Source: Blepharisma japonicum (taxonomy: Eukaryota > Ciliophora > Heterotrichea > Heterotrichida > Blepharismidae). Taken from it: DNA of 64,000 nucleotides. Under the pieces are notes generated by a model. That model saw only the letters and a program-made list of their open reading frames with translations. It had not been told where the DNA came from and searched no databases. The DNA lies in contig CATKHK010000030.1 of NCBI GenBank assembly GCA_949751835.1, forward strand, positions 372,001 through 436,000, read 5' to 3'. Of this stretch, positions 10,661 to 21,889 are shown one piece after another (position 1 is the stretch's first letter; each line of letters begins with the position of its first letter). Both the position numbers and the translations under genes were made by a program.

Positions 10661-11542
10661 CTATTGAAAATCAGTTCTTTTGATTGTCTGCTTTCCTTCT
10701 ATTCTTACCTGAGTCTTCAAAGTCAATAATTTAAATATTGCCAAAGCACTAGAAGTAATCCCACAGATGCTGTAAAACACTCCACTCACATTTTGAGTTA
10801 AAGGTAGTTTTAGTGATTTCATCAGCATAAAAATTCGCAAGAAATTCTTCATAATATCCAGAGCTTGATATCTTCGCTTTGTCCGAATTTTCACCAAGCT
10901 TAGCATTTTCTTATACCCATGGTTATCATAATTAATAATTCTCCCAGGATCGCTCTCCAGCTCTTCTATAAGCTCCATCTCTTTAGCTCGTCTTTTTCTT
11001 ACAGAGAATAAATTGATTATCAATAATAAAATATACCTTACAAATGACGCCGCATCTTTTGTGCTTTCCCATTTCCAGTTTGCATTGGTAATCACTTTGG
11101 AGATTACCCCAATTTGTGCAACTCAGACCAAGTTATCTAATATATAATAGATCGCCCCAGCTATATGCCTGACTAATTTTAAGACAATAATAGCGTCATA
11201 AGGCCCTTTTGCATTTTTTCCAATACTTCCTAGTTCTTCAATCCATCTCAAAAGACGAAAAATTTTTCGCCCATTCTTCATAGACTCATTAATTATTTTC
11301 GCATTTCTGAGTATTATCGGCCACTCTCGAATGCGGTTTTCTGTGAGATAATCAATCATGCAATTTTTATATAAGTCTGAGAGGTGCTGCACCACGCCTA
11401 AAATTTTATCTCTGCCTCGAGATGATCTGAGAACATGGGAAACGCAAGTTGAGAAATAGAGAATTAATTGGGAACCTTTTACTGTTGGCTGAGCCATTAG
11501 CTCTAGAAATGACGAACTCCTTTTGACTTTGCTTCTTTTCAT
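10661..11542 (-). CDS. PEX11: Peroxin-11 family membrane protein
   Basis: 293 residues from the ATG at 11542; TGA at 11123-11125 is Trp in ILDNLVWVAQIGV. Early residues 'RGRDKILGVVQHLSDL' match the PEX11 N-terminal amphipathic helix region. The middle 'IYYILDNLVW' and the following hydrophobic segments match the conserved membrane part. PEX11 elongates the peroxisomal membrane before fission. The window also holds a catalase with a peroxisomal SKL end, which fits. The C-terminal hydrophobic segment (VSGVFYSICGITSSALAIFKLL) is the usual last membrane span. No intron. Confidence 0.85.
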
Positions 11543-11658
11543 CAAATCTTCGACAAATTTTTATTCATATTCGTTTTGTGAATTTAAATTAGGACAAAAC
11601 AATAAATTGAGGAGTTTTATTAAGCAATGTTTTGGTATATTAAAAAAATCAACAAAAT

Positions 11659-12396
11659 ATGAAAATGTGGAGAAGGGTTCTTGCGGAAGCACAAGGAACG
11701 GCTTTGCTTGCGTTCTTAATCACTGCGAGCGGTGGGAATCCTTATGCTATTGCTTTGGGGCTATGGATTGATATAGTGGGAACAGGGTTTATTGGAGGTG
11801 CACATTTCAACCCTGTTGTTACCCTTTGTGTCATGGCTAAGAAAAAATATTTCAAAGCCTTATCAAAGCAAGAAATTATTGAATTTATTGCATACCTGAT
11901 AGTACAATTCCCAGCAGCTACTGTAGGTGCAATATCAGGCTTAGCTATTCGCCCTTCAGATTTTATAATAAATGTTGGTGAAAATAGTTCAATATTTCAA
12001 GGACTATTTGCAGAAGCTGTTTTTACAGGACAGATGGTATTGGTGATACTCATTGTAGGGGAACTAATGGAATTAAAGTTGGTCTCTGCTTTGGCTGTAG
12101 CAATCACTGTTTTAGCTGGAATATTGACAGTCGGAGGTATATCTGGGGCTTGCTTTAATCCTTTTGTGTGCTCTTCAATTGATATGGTCCAGTTCATTAG
12201 ATTCAATGATTCAGCATACGTCGAAAATTTATGGATTTATTATGTTGGCCCACTTATTGGTGGAATAGTTGCAACAGTTGTGGGATGTGTTTATCTCACT
12301 GACTCAAAATTTATGAAAAAGAGAGACGAAGAAACTATCAATTGTTCTACCCAGGAAGGGGACAATTGCCAATGCGCACTTATAAAGATGATATAA
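11659..12396 (+). CDS. Aquaporin-like (MIP) channel with altered NPA boxes
   Basis: 245 residues, six hydrophobic spans. The first half-helix box is GGAHFNPVVT (NPV at 51-53) and the second is SGACFNPFV (NPF at 167-169). Canonical aquaporins have NPA in both and an Arg right after the second box; here the following residues are Val-Cys. Changed NPA boxes occur in superaquaporins and in several protist MIPs, so pore selectivity is uncertain. Length fits the family. The gene lies head to head with PEX11 with 116 nt between the start codons. Confidence 0.85.
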   Translation: MKMWRRVLAEAQGTALLAFLITASGGNPYAIALGLWIDIVGTGFIGGAHFNPVVTLCVMAKKKYFKALSKQEIIEFIAYLIVQFPAATVGAISGLAIRPSDFIINVGENSSIFQGLFAEAVFTGQMVLVILIVGELMELKLVSALAVAITVLAGILTVGGISGACFNPFVCSSIDMVQFIRFNDSAYVENLWIYYVGPLIGGIVATVVGCVYLTDSKFMKKRDEETINCSTQEGDNCQCALIKMI

Positions 12397-12497
12397 GTAA
12401 TAATTTTAATTAAAATTCAATAATCAAGGATTTAATTCAGGATTAATGCCATTTCAACAGATATAAAGTCAATTTTGTCGCTAATTAAATTACACAC

Positions 12498-12884
12498 ATG
12501 GATAGAGACAATATTGAAAATTTCGAAGTAATTTTAAGAGAAGGGTGAATAGAAAAGCAAAGCCGATTTGTAAAAGAATGAAGGCGCCGCTGGCTTGTTT
12601 TGACTCCAAAGTTCCTTTTTACATTTAAGCAACAACATGCTTATAGAGATAAGCCAACTGAAAAACTTAGGCTGCAAGCTTGTTTGGCTTGTAAATCAGC
12701 TGAAGAAGAAACAAAGAAAGATTTTTCTTTTAAAGTGGAAAGCAAAGAAAGAGTTTTTTATTTCTCAGCTTTGGATCGAAATGATAAGGAGGGGTGGATT
12801 GGAGCTATTGCAAGGGCTATGGTTAGGCCTGAAGTTTTGAGAACTTTAAGTGAAGAAAATGCGCTAAATGGAGTAAAAGCTTAA
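12498..12884 (+). CDS. Minimal PH-domain protein
   Basis: 128 residues that consist almost entirely of one pleckstrin-homology domain. It starts REGWIEKQSRFVKEWRRRWLVLTPKFLFTF and ends with the C-terminal helix 'ALDRNDKEGWIGAIARAM', whose Trp is the invariant PH tryptophan. Two TGA codons encode Trp, one of them in the conserved GWxxKQ start. Basic residues in the first loop suggest phosphoinositide binding. No other domain, so it may act as a membrane adaptor. Confidence 0.85.
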
Positions 12885-13124
12885 TATAAAGTTGCATAGC
12901 TGTTCAAATTGATTTTTTTTATTATTTTATAAAAATTCAGCTCTGATATAATTATTAAAGCTTATAAATTTATGTTTGTATTTGAATAAATAAAGTAGCA
13001 GATTTCATTTAAAGCAAAGTGTCTGACAAAATCATAATTTATAGTAAAAAACTAAATTGAAAAAGCAGTTTCTGAGGACAAAAATTAATATTAGCGCATT
13101 GATGAATTTCATAATTTGATTAAA

Positions 13125-14123
13125 ATGGAGGTCAGTGAAGCAGATTACAAGCCTCTTGAAAAAAACACAAAACACATCCCCTGGCTCCTCTCAGCAATTT
13201 TTTCAATGATTTGCTTGGGAGTTGGTCCTTTCTTATGTGGACTCTCTTCTTACAATCCTTTATCAGTAATCTCAATGATATCAATCGGACAAATTATATT
13301 TGCGGTGATATTTTACCTAATTTTTCAACACACAATTTCAATTACTCATAAAGAATTACAAAAAATAGCTAATGAAGCTTCTTCATCGAAGAGTTTTGAG
13401 CCAGGAGTATTTCTTGCAATATGCTCTGGGATTATCCAAGGCATAGGGCAATGGGCTCTTATATGGGGCTTTTATTATGATGAAAATGGTAGAGGCATTT
13501 TGTCATCAATTATATCAGCTCAAGGAGTTTTGAGCTCAATTCTAGGCTACATCTATTTTAAAGAGAGACTATTGCATTGCGAATGGTTTGGAATGCTAAT
13601 AAGTCTTGGAGGAATGGTAGTAATCTCTTTGTCAAGCTCCAGAGATAGCACATTTATAGGAGTAATTCTTTCCATAATTGGATTGATAGCATTTTCAATC
13701 AGAAATGTGTTTACTAGGAAAGCACAAATTAAAGGTCTTAGCACTTATAGTGTTATATTCGTTAATTTGATAGCTTTTGGAGTCAGTGGGTTTTTGGTAG
13801 TTGCAGTTGCTTTACCATTTGGGTATGACCCATTTTCTGAGGGCTGGAAAGTCCTTGTGTCACTAACGGGAGGAATACTTATAGGTATGGGCGCTTATTT
13901 TATATGCCAGGCTTGCATGACCGGACCTATAGGCCCTTCCGTTACCATAGCTAATATGTGTGGAATTGTACAGATTCTTCTGGACTTTGTGTTTTTAGAT
14001 ATTGTTCCAGACGAAACAAAACTTATAGGTGCTTGCATTACAATCGGCGGGGCAGTTCTACTTGCCGTTGGGGATTCAGTCATCGAAAAATTCAAAAACA
14101 AAAAGAAAAGTTATGAAGACTAA
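13125..14123 (+). CDS. EamA/DMT-type multi-pass transporter
   Basis: 332 residues with about ten hydrophobic spans arranged as two repeated halves, typical of the drug/metabolite transporter superfamily. The first in-frame ATG is at 13125. The loop 'YIYFKERLLHCEWFGMLISLGGMVVI' matches the family hallmark of a helix ending in (F/L)xER followed by a Gly-rich helix. A soluble loop of about 20 residues follows span 2. Substrate unknown; solute sugars or amino acids are typical for the family. Confidence 0.8.
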   Translation: MEVSEADYKPLEKNTKHIPWLLSAIFSMICLGVGPFLCGLSSYNPLSVISMISIGQIIFAVIFYLIFQHTISITHKELQKIANEASSSKSFEPGVFLAICSGIIQGIGQWALIWGFYYDENGRGILSSIISAQGVLSSILGYIYFKERLLHCEWFGMLISLGGMVVISLSSSRDSTFIGVILSIIGLIAFSIRNVFTRKAQIKGLSTYSVIFVNLIAFGVSGFLVVAVALPFGYDPFSEGWKVLVSLTGGILIGMGAYFICQACMTGPIGPSVTIANMCGIVQILLDFVFLDIVPDETKLIGACITIGGAVLLAVGDSVIEKFKNKKKSYED

Positions 14124-14211
14124 TCATAATATTTTAATATGGCCTGATCGGAAAATTCTAGTTTAATAAAAATAGTTGATATATAGCATATCATTACACT
14201 AAGCCAGCTAT

Positions 14212-14727
14212 TTATAATAAATGACTGTATTGCTGGAATCTTTCTCTAAAATAACTTAAAAGGTTTTCAAGGAGGATTGATAAAAGATATATTGTCAATA
14301 AAGAAGAAAAAATAATAGAAACTGATATTAGGGCAATAAATCCTGGAGGATCCTGAAATGGATAAAAATTAACACATCGGTCCCGGATATCTCTGCAGCA
14401 TGCCATAAAAAGGCCATAATATACAGTTGCAACTAAGCTCCAAGATAAATATAAAGGGCCTAATATATATAGAAAACAAAGAAATAGCGCTTGAATTTCT
14501 GGAATTATTAATATCAGTAGTAGCAAGCTAAGTGCAAGAAGTCATATAATGTTATGGGAAATAAGTCATGACTCTAATATGTCAACTTCGAAGCATACAG
14601 TAGCATTTTTGAGTTTTTCAATTTCATATCAGCTAACTGAATAATCGTAAACTTGATAGCCATAATACATCATAGCCAATGATAAAATGATCCCTCCACA
14701 GATCCTTGCTTGTTTATTGGTTTCCAT
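14212..14727 (-). CDS. Small multi-pass membrane protein, unknown
   Basis: 171 residues with several TGA-encoded Trp codons. Four hydrophobic segments lie around residues 10-28, 55-85, 90-110 and 135-160. A short extramembrane segment with CCRDIRDRC lies between the third and fourth. I recognise no family. It is convergent with the DMT transporter. Confidence 0.65.
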
Positions 14728-14918
14728 ATTTAAAAATAGATATGATCCAATAAAATAAACCGATCATTTCTTATAAAGCTAAGCATTTCTTTTAAAATAA
14801 TTTTACCTATTCAATAAATAATTATTTTTATTCCTTTATAAGACCTATAGACATAATTAATAGCGAAACAGTAAGTTTAAAATTTAATTACATATAGATA
14901 AATAAACCTACCCAAAGC

Positions 14919-15833
14919 TTAAAATTTCTTTGATTTAGATATAATGCCCATCAATGTTTCAATTTTTCTTTTATTGTACTCAATCTGTGCTACTAAATCA
15001 TCTCTCTCGTCAAGCATATTCATTAATATTATTGATTTTTTATCTATTTTTTCTTGAGCTTCTTTATATATTTCAAGCAGTTTCTCTTTATTTTTTCCTA
15101 ATAATTCGAATTTTTCAACATTAAAGCTCAGGTTTCCTTTTAAAAATTCAAGCTTTGAAAAACTCATATCAGAAAATTCAGCAAAATCTGATAACGAAGC
15201 AGGTTTTAGCAGTTGCTCATGAAACTCGATACTTTTTGTATGCAAAGGAATTGAATTCATCATTATTTTTTCATCGAATATGTCTTCAATTTCTGAAGGT
15301 TCGTCAATTTCTCTCTTATGCGATTTGATCAATGAATTTTCATTATTGAAAATTCCTAGAAATTCCCTATTTGTTTTGTCATGAACAGAAATAGGGATAT
15401 TTCCAAAAATATCTTTATCTGGAACTATAAATTCGCTTGAATTTTCCTCCACTCGATAATTTTTTCTCATTTTTAATTCATTAAATACTTCTTTTAATCC
15501 TCCTTGCAAAGCCGCTACAAAATTATCAAGAACTTGATATAAAGAAATTTTTGATTTTCTTTGCAAGATTAATAGATTTTTCACTTTTATTTTCATAATC
15601 CAAGACAAGAGAGATCTTTGAATAATACTCGTTGCTTTTTTTTGCTTAATAGCAGATCTCTAAATAAAAAATACTCGATGTTTTTCAAACTTATCTTCAT
15701 CAATTACTGGGTTAAAAGTTTTCTCAATTCTGTATGAATGGCTTTTACTTTTTGTGCTGCTGCCTGAGTTGCTAGAATGAGACGCTGTGGAGTCTTTAGT
15801 TTTTTTAGGGCTCTCTAAAAGCTCATAAATCAT
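14919..15833 (-). CDS. IQ-motif protein with C-terminal coiled coil
   Basis: 299 residues after removing a 15-nt intron at 15660-15674. The N terminus is Ser-rich. Around residue 55-75, 'AIKQKKATSIIQRSLLSW' fits an IQ-type calmodulin-binding helix (IQxxxR-like). The C-terminal 60 residues (ELLGKNKEKLLEIYKEAQEK onward) form a coiled coil. Starting at the downstream Met codon near 15596 would lose the IQ motif, so the spliced model is preferred. Function unknown; calmodulin-linked cytoskeletal proteins of this kind are common in ciliates. Confidence 0.7.
15660..15674 (-). other. 15-nt intron (IQ protein)
   Basis: GTATTTTTTATTTAG on the minus strand, phase 0. It contains the in-frame TAG that would otherwise end the first exon. 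Confidence 0.8.
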
Positions 15834-16205
15834 TATGAAAAATTATTATCAGTAATTTAACAGCTGCTATTTAAGGAAGCATTTTTGGAATGAAAAATAT
15901 GGACTGAAAATCAATTCCTCAATTTTTTCATTTTTTTAAAAATTTTAGTCAGAAAGTTTAAAGGTTAATTATTTCAATATTTTCTCTTTTGTCTTTGTGC
16001 CAAACCAATTTTCCTCTAAAAATTTTAAATTTTAATTCTTAAATTGGTTATGATTTCTCCTTCTAATATTTTACTTATGCTTAAAAATTCAAAATATTCA
16101 TTCTTATTTCAAATATACAATTTATTTGTAAATAAGCTATATTAATCTTGCAGCTAAGTAAATATGGATTTCTTCATTTACATGAAAATGTTGTCTTAAA
16201 AAATA
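15834..16205. other. Divergent intergenic region
   Basis: 372 nt between the IQ-protein gene (minus) and the DUF229 gene (plus). Only short frames; no structured element seen. Confidence 0.45.
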
Positions 16206-18281
16206 ATGAGATTTGCTATGGTCCTGATATCAAGCTTAAAGCAAGGCTTTATTTTTTTGCTATTGTTCGCTTTAGTGTGCTACCTTATTCAAATTCAACC
16301 TGCTTTATGCGAATATCAAGATTTTTCTCCATCTGAACCATTAGTCAATATGTTTAAAACTCAGCCATATCTATCTTTTGAATGATATCCTAACTCAGAC
16401 TATGAAAAACACAAAAACTTAACTTTTTCAATTGATGCTACTGATAATCTCAACAAATATAGAGGTCATGGATTTTGCCTTCCTGAAACATGAGGCTATT
16501 CAGTAGAAGAAGCAAATAAATACTTTCCAAATGTTACCTATCCAAAATGCTCAGTCTTAAATTCTAATACCAAAGGTGAGGTTTTTCTTGACACAGAAGA
16601 AAATCTATTAGAGCTTATTTGTCCACAAGGTTTTCAAGGGAGATACATTTTAGGAAACGTGACAAATCAAAAATTAGTATACAGAAATGAAGGGAAATGA
16701 ATTCAAAAAAATTATAAGGGCCCAGTTAAGCTTAATGGATATGAAGAATATGTAATTGCTTCATGCAATAAAGAAGGACCAATGGATCTTGCGCAAATGA
16801 GGCCGAGATACAATAAAACAGCCCATATATTAGCAAGAAATCAATGAATAGAGGCAAAAAACACAGTCAAGGAAGCTCATAGTGAACCTCTTCATATAGT
16901 CCATTTAGTATTGGATAGCTTTAGCCGCAGGCATTTCTATAGAAAACTGCCTAAAACAGTAGCCTTGTTAAAAGAAATTTATAAATCAGATCTGTATCAT
17001 ATTGAAGATTTTTTGGTTTATAACATCAGAGGGCCTGGGTCAATCCAAAATCAAATACAAATTTTAGGAAATCAATGAATAAACCAAAACCAAAAAGATG
17101 TCCAAAAAGATTTAGTAGGAGAAAATGCCATTTGGAATATCCTATCACAGTTTGGCTATGTTTCTCTCCTCGGAATCGAAAGTTGTAATAATGAATTTGC
17201 CCTTTCTTTAGGCAGACAGCCAAATGTAACTCACTCTATTAACGAATTCTACTGTGGAGCCCAAAATTACTGCCAATACCATACTGAAAAAGAATTTTCT
17301 GAACAAAGATGCATAGGAAAGCAAATGTCTCATTACTATGCATTTGAGTACGCAAAAGAGTTTAGGGAACTTTATAAAGATATAAATCAATGGATTTATC
17401 TACATCTTGATGCAGCCCATGAATACACAGGCCAACATGCAGCTACATTAGATGATGATTTAGTAGATTTCATCAAAAACGTCACATCTCCTTATAGTTT
17501 AATTGTTATAGAAGGAGACCATGGTATGCGCTATGGGGAATGATTCACAAAAATCCAAGGTTTTATGGAATATAGGCTTCCTGCGTTATTCTTTTTAATC
17601 CCTCATGAAATTATGGCAGATTATGATTATTCGTATTCCAAGTTAAGCTTAAATTCAGAAAGACTTGTGACTAAACAGGATGTAAGATCGACTGTTCTCA
17701 GTATTGCCCACAATTGAATGGGCAGGTTTTTCAGTGATGATTTTGACGCAGTCTTCTTATTAAAATGGGAAGTCGACCAATGAAGAACATGCTATGATGC
17801 TGGGATCTCCAATTGGCTATGCTCTTGCAATGAATTTTATGCATATGATAAGCTTAAATTTGATAATGAATATGAAGAAAACGAGTTTAAAGAGCTTGCA
17901 GAATATCTGGCAGAAGAAAGTGTTTTTACAATTAAAGAAAAACTTTATGCAAGTGTGAGTAGAAACAGCATTTGCAAAGATTTTTCCTTGGGGGATATAA
18001 TTTCTGTTCATTATTTGAGAATTTATAAGACGAAATTTATGCTGAAAATTGTTTTTTCGGTAGAGGAAAGACCTACAGTAAAATTTGAAGTCTTGGTATT
18101 TGTGGCTTCTGATTTTTTGTATGGAGTTGATGAGAGCAACTATCCAATACAAGCTGTGTATTTAAAATCAAAAAAAGCGATGTTTAGAATACAGTATATT
18201 AACAGGCTTGATAAATATGAAGGGTGTGAAGATCAGGCAATAAAGATTGGAGCAAATCCTCAATATTGCTTATGTGAGTAA
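16206..18281 (+). CDS. DUF229-family, membrane-anchored alkaline-phosphatase-fold protein
   Basis: 691 residues, ATG to TAA, with numerous TGA-encoded Trp. The first in-frame ATG after a TAA is 16206. A hydrophobic stretch after SLKQG (residues about 14-30, FIFLLLFALVCYLI) is a type II anchor or signal. The luminal part contains HIVHLVLDSFSRRHFYRKLPKT, the DUF229 hallmark in which the Asp and Ser sit where sulfatases/phosphatases bind metal and nucleophile. Further on, 'YLHLDAAHEYTGQ' and 'IVIEGDHGMRYGEW' match the other metal-binding motifs (DAAH, DHG). Many Asn-X-Ser/Thr sites suggest a secretory route. The DUF229 reaction is not well established, so only a hydrolase fold is claimed. Confidence 0.85.
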
Positions 18282-18625
18282 ACATATTTTTATGAAGAAA
18301 ACAATGGGTTTGAGAAAGCACAAGATATCATATCAATGGATAATTTCTTATAATTGAATTTATGATTCAAAAATACTAAATTAGAATATAAATAAATTGC
18401 TTATATACTAATATTTTTATGATTTATTTATACACAAACGCTATCAATTTAAAAATAAATTAAATGATGTACTAATTACTAATTACAATAACACAGACAA
18501 TTGGCCATATATAATAAATAACTTTAAATTTTCATTTTCCATATATAAAACAATGGTAAATATATATAAAAAACATCATTAAAATTTTATAAAGAAGTAT
18601 ATTATATAGAAACCCGCCCAGTTTA
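18282..18625. other. Convergent intergenic region
   Basis: 344 nt of very AT-rich sequence between two convergent genes; presumably 3' UTRs. No frame or repeat of note. Confidence 0.45.
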
Positions 18626-19177
18626 TTATATTCCTCCAAACATTGCTCTAAGAATAGCTTCAGAAATTCTTTTGTTTACTCTAGTTGCTTCTTCATGAGT
18701 ATAAAACCAACCAAGCAATGATTTCCATGAATTCAAAACCCAAGCATGAGGATGATCGCTGGTGATTTCTCCAGTAATATGACTATAAAGGCTATTTGAA
18801 TGATGCCAGCAATTGTAATTCATGACGTCATAATTTAAATTGCTTTCTCGAATTACTTTTTCAAGGTCTTTTTCAGTTAAATTAGGCTCAACTTTGGTTC
18901 TTTGCCAAGCGTGGTACTCATCATCAATTGCAGGACTATATTTTATTTTTCTGATGAGATTTCCTCTGACAGGATGCCAAATGATATCCCATTTACTTCT
19001 AGCACCAGATTGGGTTGTAGTCACTAAATAGCCATGTTTCACACCAAAAAGTGCTCCTGTTATATCCTTCTTATACTTCCAGTACTGCTCAACTAGGACG
19101 ATCCCCTCTCCACTGGACTCAGCAAAAGCCAAGATGTGAGCATCTTGCCTTTTAATGCCCTCAAGGGTTCCTCCCAT
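18626..19177 (-). CDS. Cys/His protein with NlpC/LRAT-like flavour, unknown
   Basis: 183 residues, complete and intronless. The most striking segment is 'YDVMNYNCWHHSNSLYSHITG', an Asn-Cys-Trp-His motif before a helix. Papain-fold families such as LRAT/NlpC-P60 and PPPDE have a similar Asn-Cys-x-His-Phe. A candidate upstream histidine is in 'IIWHPVRGNLI'. The N-terminal region is beta-rich. The resemblance is suggestive only. No signal peptide or membrane span. Confidence 0.6.
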   Translation of the reverse strand: MGGTLEGIKRQDAHILAFAESSGEGIVLVEQYWKYKKDITGALFGVKHGYLVTTTQSGARSKWDIIWHPVRGNLIRKIKYSPAIDDEYHAWQRTKVEPNLTEKDLEKVIRESNLNYDVMNYNCWHHSNSLYSHITGEITSDHPHAWVLNSWKSLLGWFYTHEEATRVNKRISEAILRAMFGGI

Positions 19178-19269
19178 ATTTGTTTCTACTAAGAATAATT
19201 GCCTTAAAATAATAATATTTACTCAATATCTCCTTAGCAATCTAATTTTCAATTTTCTCTAATAAATAA

Positions 19270-19662
19270 ATGTCATTTTTCAATCAAAGATTCACAAATT
19301 ACATCTCTCGAAAAAAGCTCCCCACAAGTGTATACGATTTTGAGAACTCTATTAGGCTTAAGCGTGGACTTAAGCCAGAAGCATTTGTCTCAATACCGAT
19401 GTCTGAGAGCTCTTATGAACAAAAAACTCTACAAGAAATAATTGATGAAGGCAAACAAAATACAAATTGGAGATACGTAAGAATAAGGAAATCAGAAGGT
19501 CCAAGATATATCAAATTTTTCTTGGCTGCATGCTTGGTAACAAGCTATAAGGTTGTTCGCATAGTAGAGAATCAGGTTTTTGATAAAAATAATTCTAATA
19601 AGGACAAGCCAGGAACTGAGACAGAGATTGGATCGAGACGATTCCAAGATAAATTAGAATAG
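19270..19662 (+). CDS. Small single-span protein, unknown
   Basis: 130 residues, ATG to TAG. The N terminus is basic and hydroxylated (MSFFNQRFTNYISRKKL), which could be a mitochondrial targeting sequence. One weak hydrophobic span (YIKFFLAACLVTSYKVV) lies near residue 85-101. The tail is polar. A small mitochondrial inner-membrane subunit is a guess; no family recognised. Divergent from the Cys/His gene with 92 nt between starts. Confidence 0.6.
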   Translation: MSFFNQRFTNYISRKKLPTSVYDFENSIRLKRGLKPEAFVSIPMSESSYEQKTLQEIIDEGKQNTNWRYVRIRKSEGPRYIKFFLAACLVTSYKVVRIVENQVFDKNNSNKDKPGTETEIGSRRFQDKLE

Positions 19663-20214
19663 CTTTATTACTTTTATATTGGTAAGCTTATGATTTATAA
19701 ATATAATAGAAACATCAAGAGCTATTCACAGGCAGGACATACAATGAGCAGATTAAATTCTTAAAATTTTGGATCACTCTAATATATGTGTGAGAAAGAT
19801 TGTGCCTTCATGTTCCCATTAATAATACACATCATTGAAGGGTGTTATAGTAAAATTTAAAGTATATTTGAAAAACCATAATAGATACTTTTTGATTTTA
19901 GAGATTTAATTTTATATACATCTAATAGCATTTGATACTTAAACCATGGTAGTCATCTAAGAATACTATTTTCAAGCTACTATAAGTACATCATTTTGTC
20001 CCTTAAAAGTTTATAATACAAGATTAACTATGATTTATTCACTGCTATACCTTTATCGCAGAATAATTGATGAGTTTGGTTCGAATTGGGAACTTAATGA
20101 TACCCCCAGTTTTCTATTTTAGGATTAGCTAGCTGACAAAATTAAGAATTCAATGATCTAATATAAATGAAAAATGTTGGCCCATAGGAAATAATAACAG
20201 TATTATCATAAAAT
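19663..20214. other. Intergenic stretch
   Basis: About 550 nt between convergent genes. A 31-codon plus-strand frame at 20028-20123 is the only frame of note and looks like chance. No repeat or tRNA. Confidence 0.45.
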
Positions 20215-21558
20215 TTATACATCGAAGCTTCTTTGCTCACTACTATCCTTTTCTTCTTCGTAATATGCTAAACGAAATCTTGGTGTACCCAGCATATTTG
20301 ACGAATTAATCTCTTCATCAAGTCTAAAAGACCCTTCATTTGCATACACCATCGTCCTTGGATATCTTTTTGCTCTATTCGCGCACAATTCATCCCTATT
20401 ATCCCCATCTCTCGTCAAATGTGACATTTCGTCCTCCCTTGGACAAACCCTATTTTTCCTACACTTATTAAAGATGCTAAAGCAGCTTATCGGTTCCTTT
20501 ACATCCAGCTGAAAAAGTGTCCGATTGACCTGTATTGCAATATCTTGCCCTACATCTAAATTTAAAACTTCTTTCATTTCTAATAAAGTCCCGAATTTGC
20601 TGTTTTGATCTTCTATGTAAAATTGATTATTTATAAGCTTGATTTTTGAATGGTGCCGACTGACTGAAATATCAGAAAGTTTTACGTCACATTCGTGCCC
20701 TCTCCCAATATCTGCTGCTTCTCCGGATTCTAAAGAAATTATGTGAATTCCATTACTTTGTCGTAGATCTAGCCGAAAATCTTCAAGGGCAATAAAAGGC
20801 TTTGTTGGGTGGCTAAAACCAATTAATTCGTATTTGTGGTTTTCAATTTGAATGGAAAAGGGAAGCTTGCTTTTGCAAAGCTCACACGAGAAGTCTTTTC
20901 AGTAGTATGAAACTGCTTTGGTGGATTCTCGGGTTGCGATACGATTTTTTAGTCATTCTTTTAAGCAGTTTACGTGGACGAATTTCATGGTTCCTGCACA
21001 TTTACAAGGGGCGATTAGTGGATCTTCGTGAGATGTGGTTTCACACAGACAGATGCGACATGGTAAAGACTCGGTGTTGGCTTCTTCGGGAAGTTCACTT
21101 GTTTCTGAATCTGGATCATAGTTTTTAGGTAGTAATGATAAATCAGCTTGGTTTATGTTCGCTAACTGAATTTGCTTTATGTGAAATCGAGCTCGCCCGA
21201 GCTTTATTCAATCACCTTGTTTTAAAGCATATCCTTTGATTCCTCCGGTTTTCATGAATTTCACTACTTGCCACATTTTGTCGTTAGAGCTACTGGATAT
21301 TTGAGAAATTTGGAATGAATCTTTATATTTTTTGACGTTCAGCAAAGGCTCTGATCCTTCTTTGAAATCATCCATGCTTGTCATATCTCAAGAATAGCAG
21401 AAATGTGCAGTTCTGTATATTGATGCAGAATTATCCAATTTCATATAGGCCTTTTTAACACCTTTTGACTCATAATCAAATAATCCATATGTTTCTCTCA
21501 TCCATGACGTTGCCCTAACTTCTAAACTAAATAAATATTACAACATAGTTGAACTCAT
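20215..21558 (-). CDS. RING-CH ubiquitin ligase with FHA domain
   Basis: About 442 residues after removing a 15-nt intron at 21527-21541. Residues about 162-223 carry a C4HC3 RING-CH finger: CRIC...CKCAGTMKFVHVNC...CELC, with His-x2-Cys spacing. The Trp after the finger's CLKEW is TGA-encoded. Residues about 260-350 form an FHA phosphopeptide-binding domain (DIGRGHECDVKLSD...SRHHSKIKL...SKFGTLL). The N-terminal part (GYALKQGDWIKLGRARFHI) resembles a second, partial FHA. There is no membrane span, unlike MARCH ligases. The combination suggests phosphorylation-dependent ubiquitination. The tail is acidic. Confidence 0.85.
21527..21541 (-). other. 15-nt intron near the start codon
   Basis: GTAATATTTATTTAG on the minus strand. 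The first exon is only 17 nt (ATG plus four codons and two bases). The alternative is a start at the later in-frame Met with no intron. Confidence 0.65.
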
Positions 21559-21889
21559 ATTTATATAAAAGTATTCATTGCTCATTTTCAAAATTTTTGT
21601 GGTATTCTTTATGTTTTTCATTTTCAAGCAGCACTAGTTTATTACTGCTCAGATAATTTTAATAAATATTGCTTATTAAGCTTATCAAGAGTCGCATTAT
21701 CAAAATAACTGATAAATGCTATTGATTTAGCTTTGCCATGCTATTTTTTAAAAAATTTAAAATTTAATTTGAAGGAGACAATTTAATGATAATATAATGA
21801 TAGATTTGTATCTGGGTAATACAGCTGTAAAATAAATGAATAAATAAAAAGATATCAAAAAAGTTGAGATAAATTATTATTTATAAATA
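21559..21889. other. Divergent intergenic region
   Basis: 331 nt, AT-rich, between the RING-CH/FHA gene and the membrane-protein gene. Nothing recognised. Confidence 0.45.

Noticed and set aside
20028-20123. A 31-codon plus-strand frame starting with ATG
   Set aside because: Too short, no neighbour in frame, no similarity recognised.
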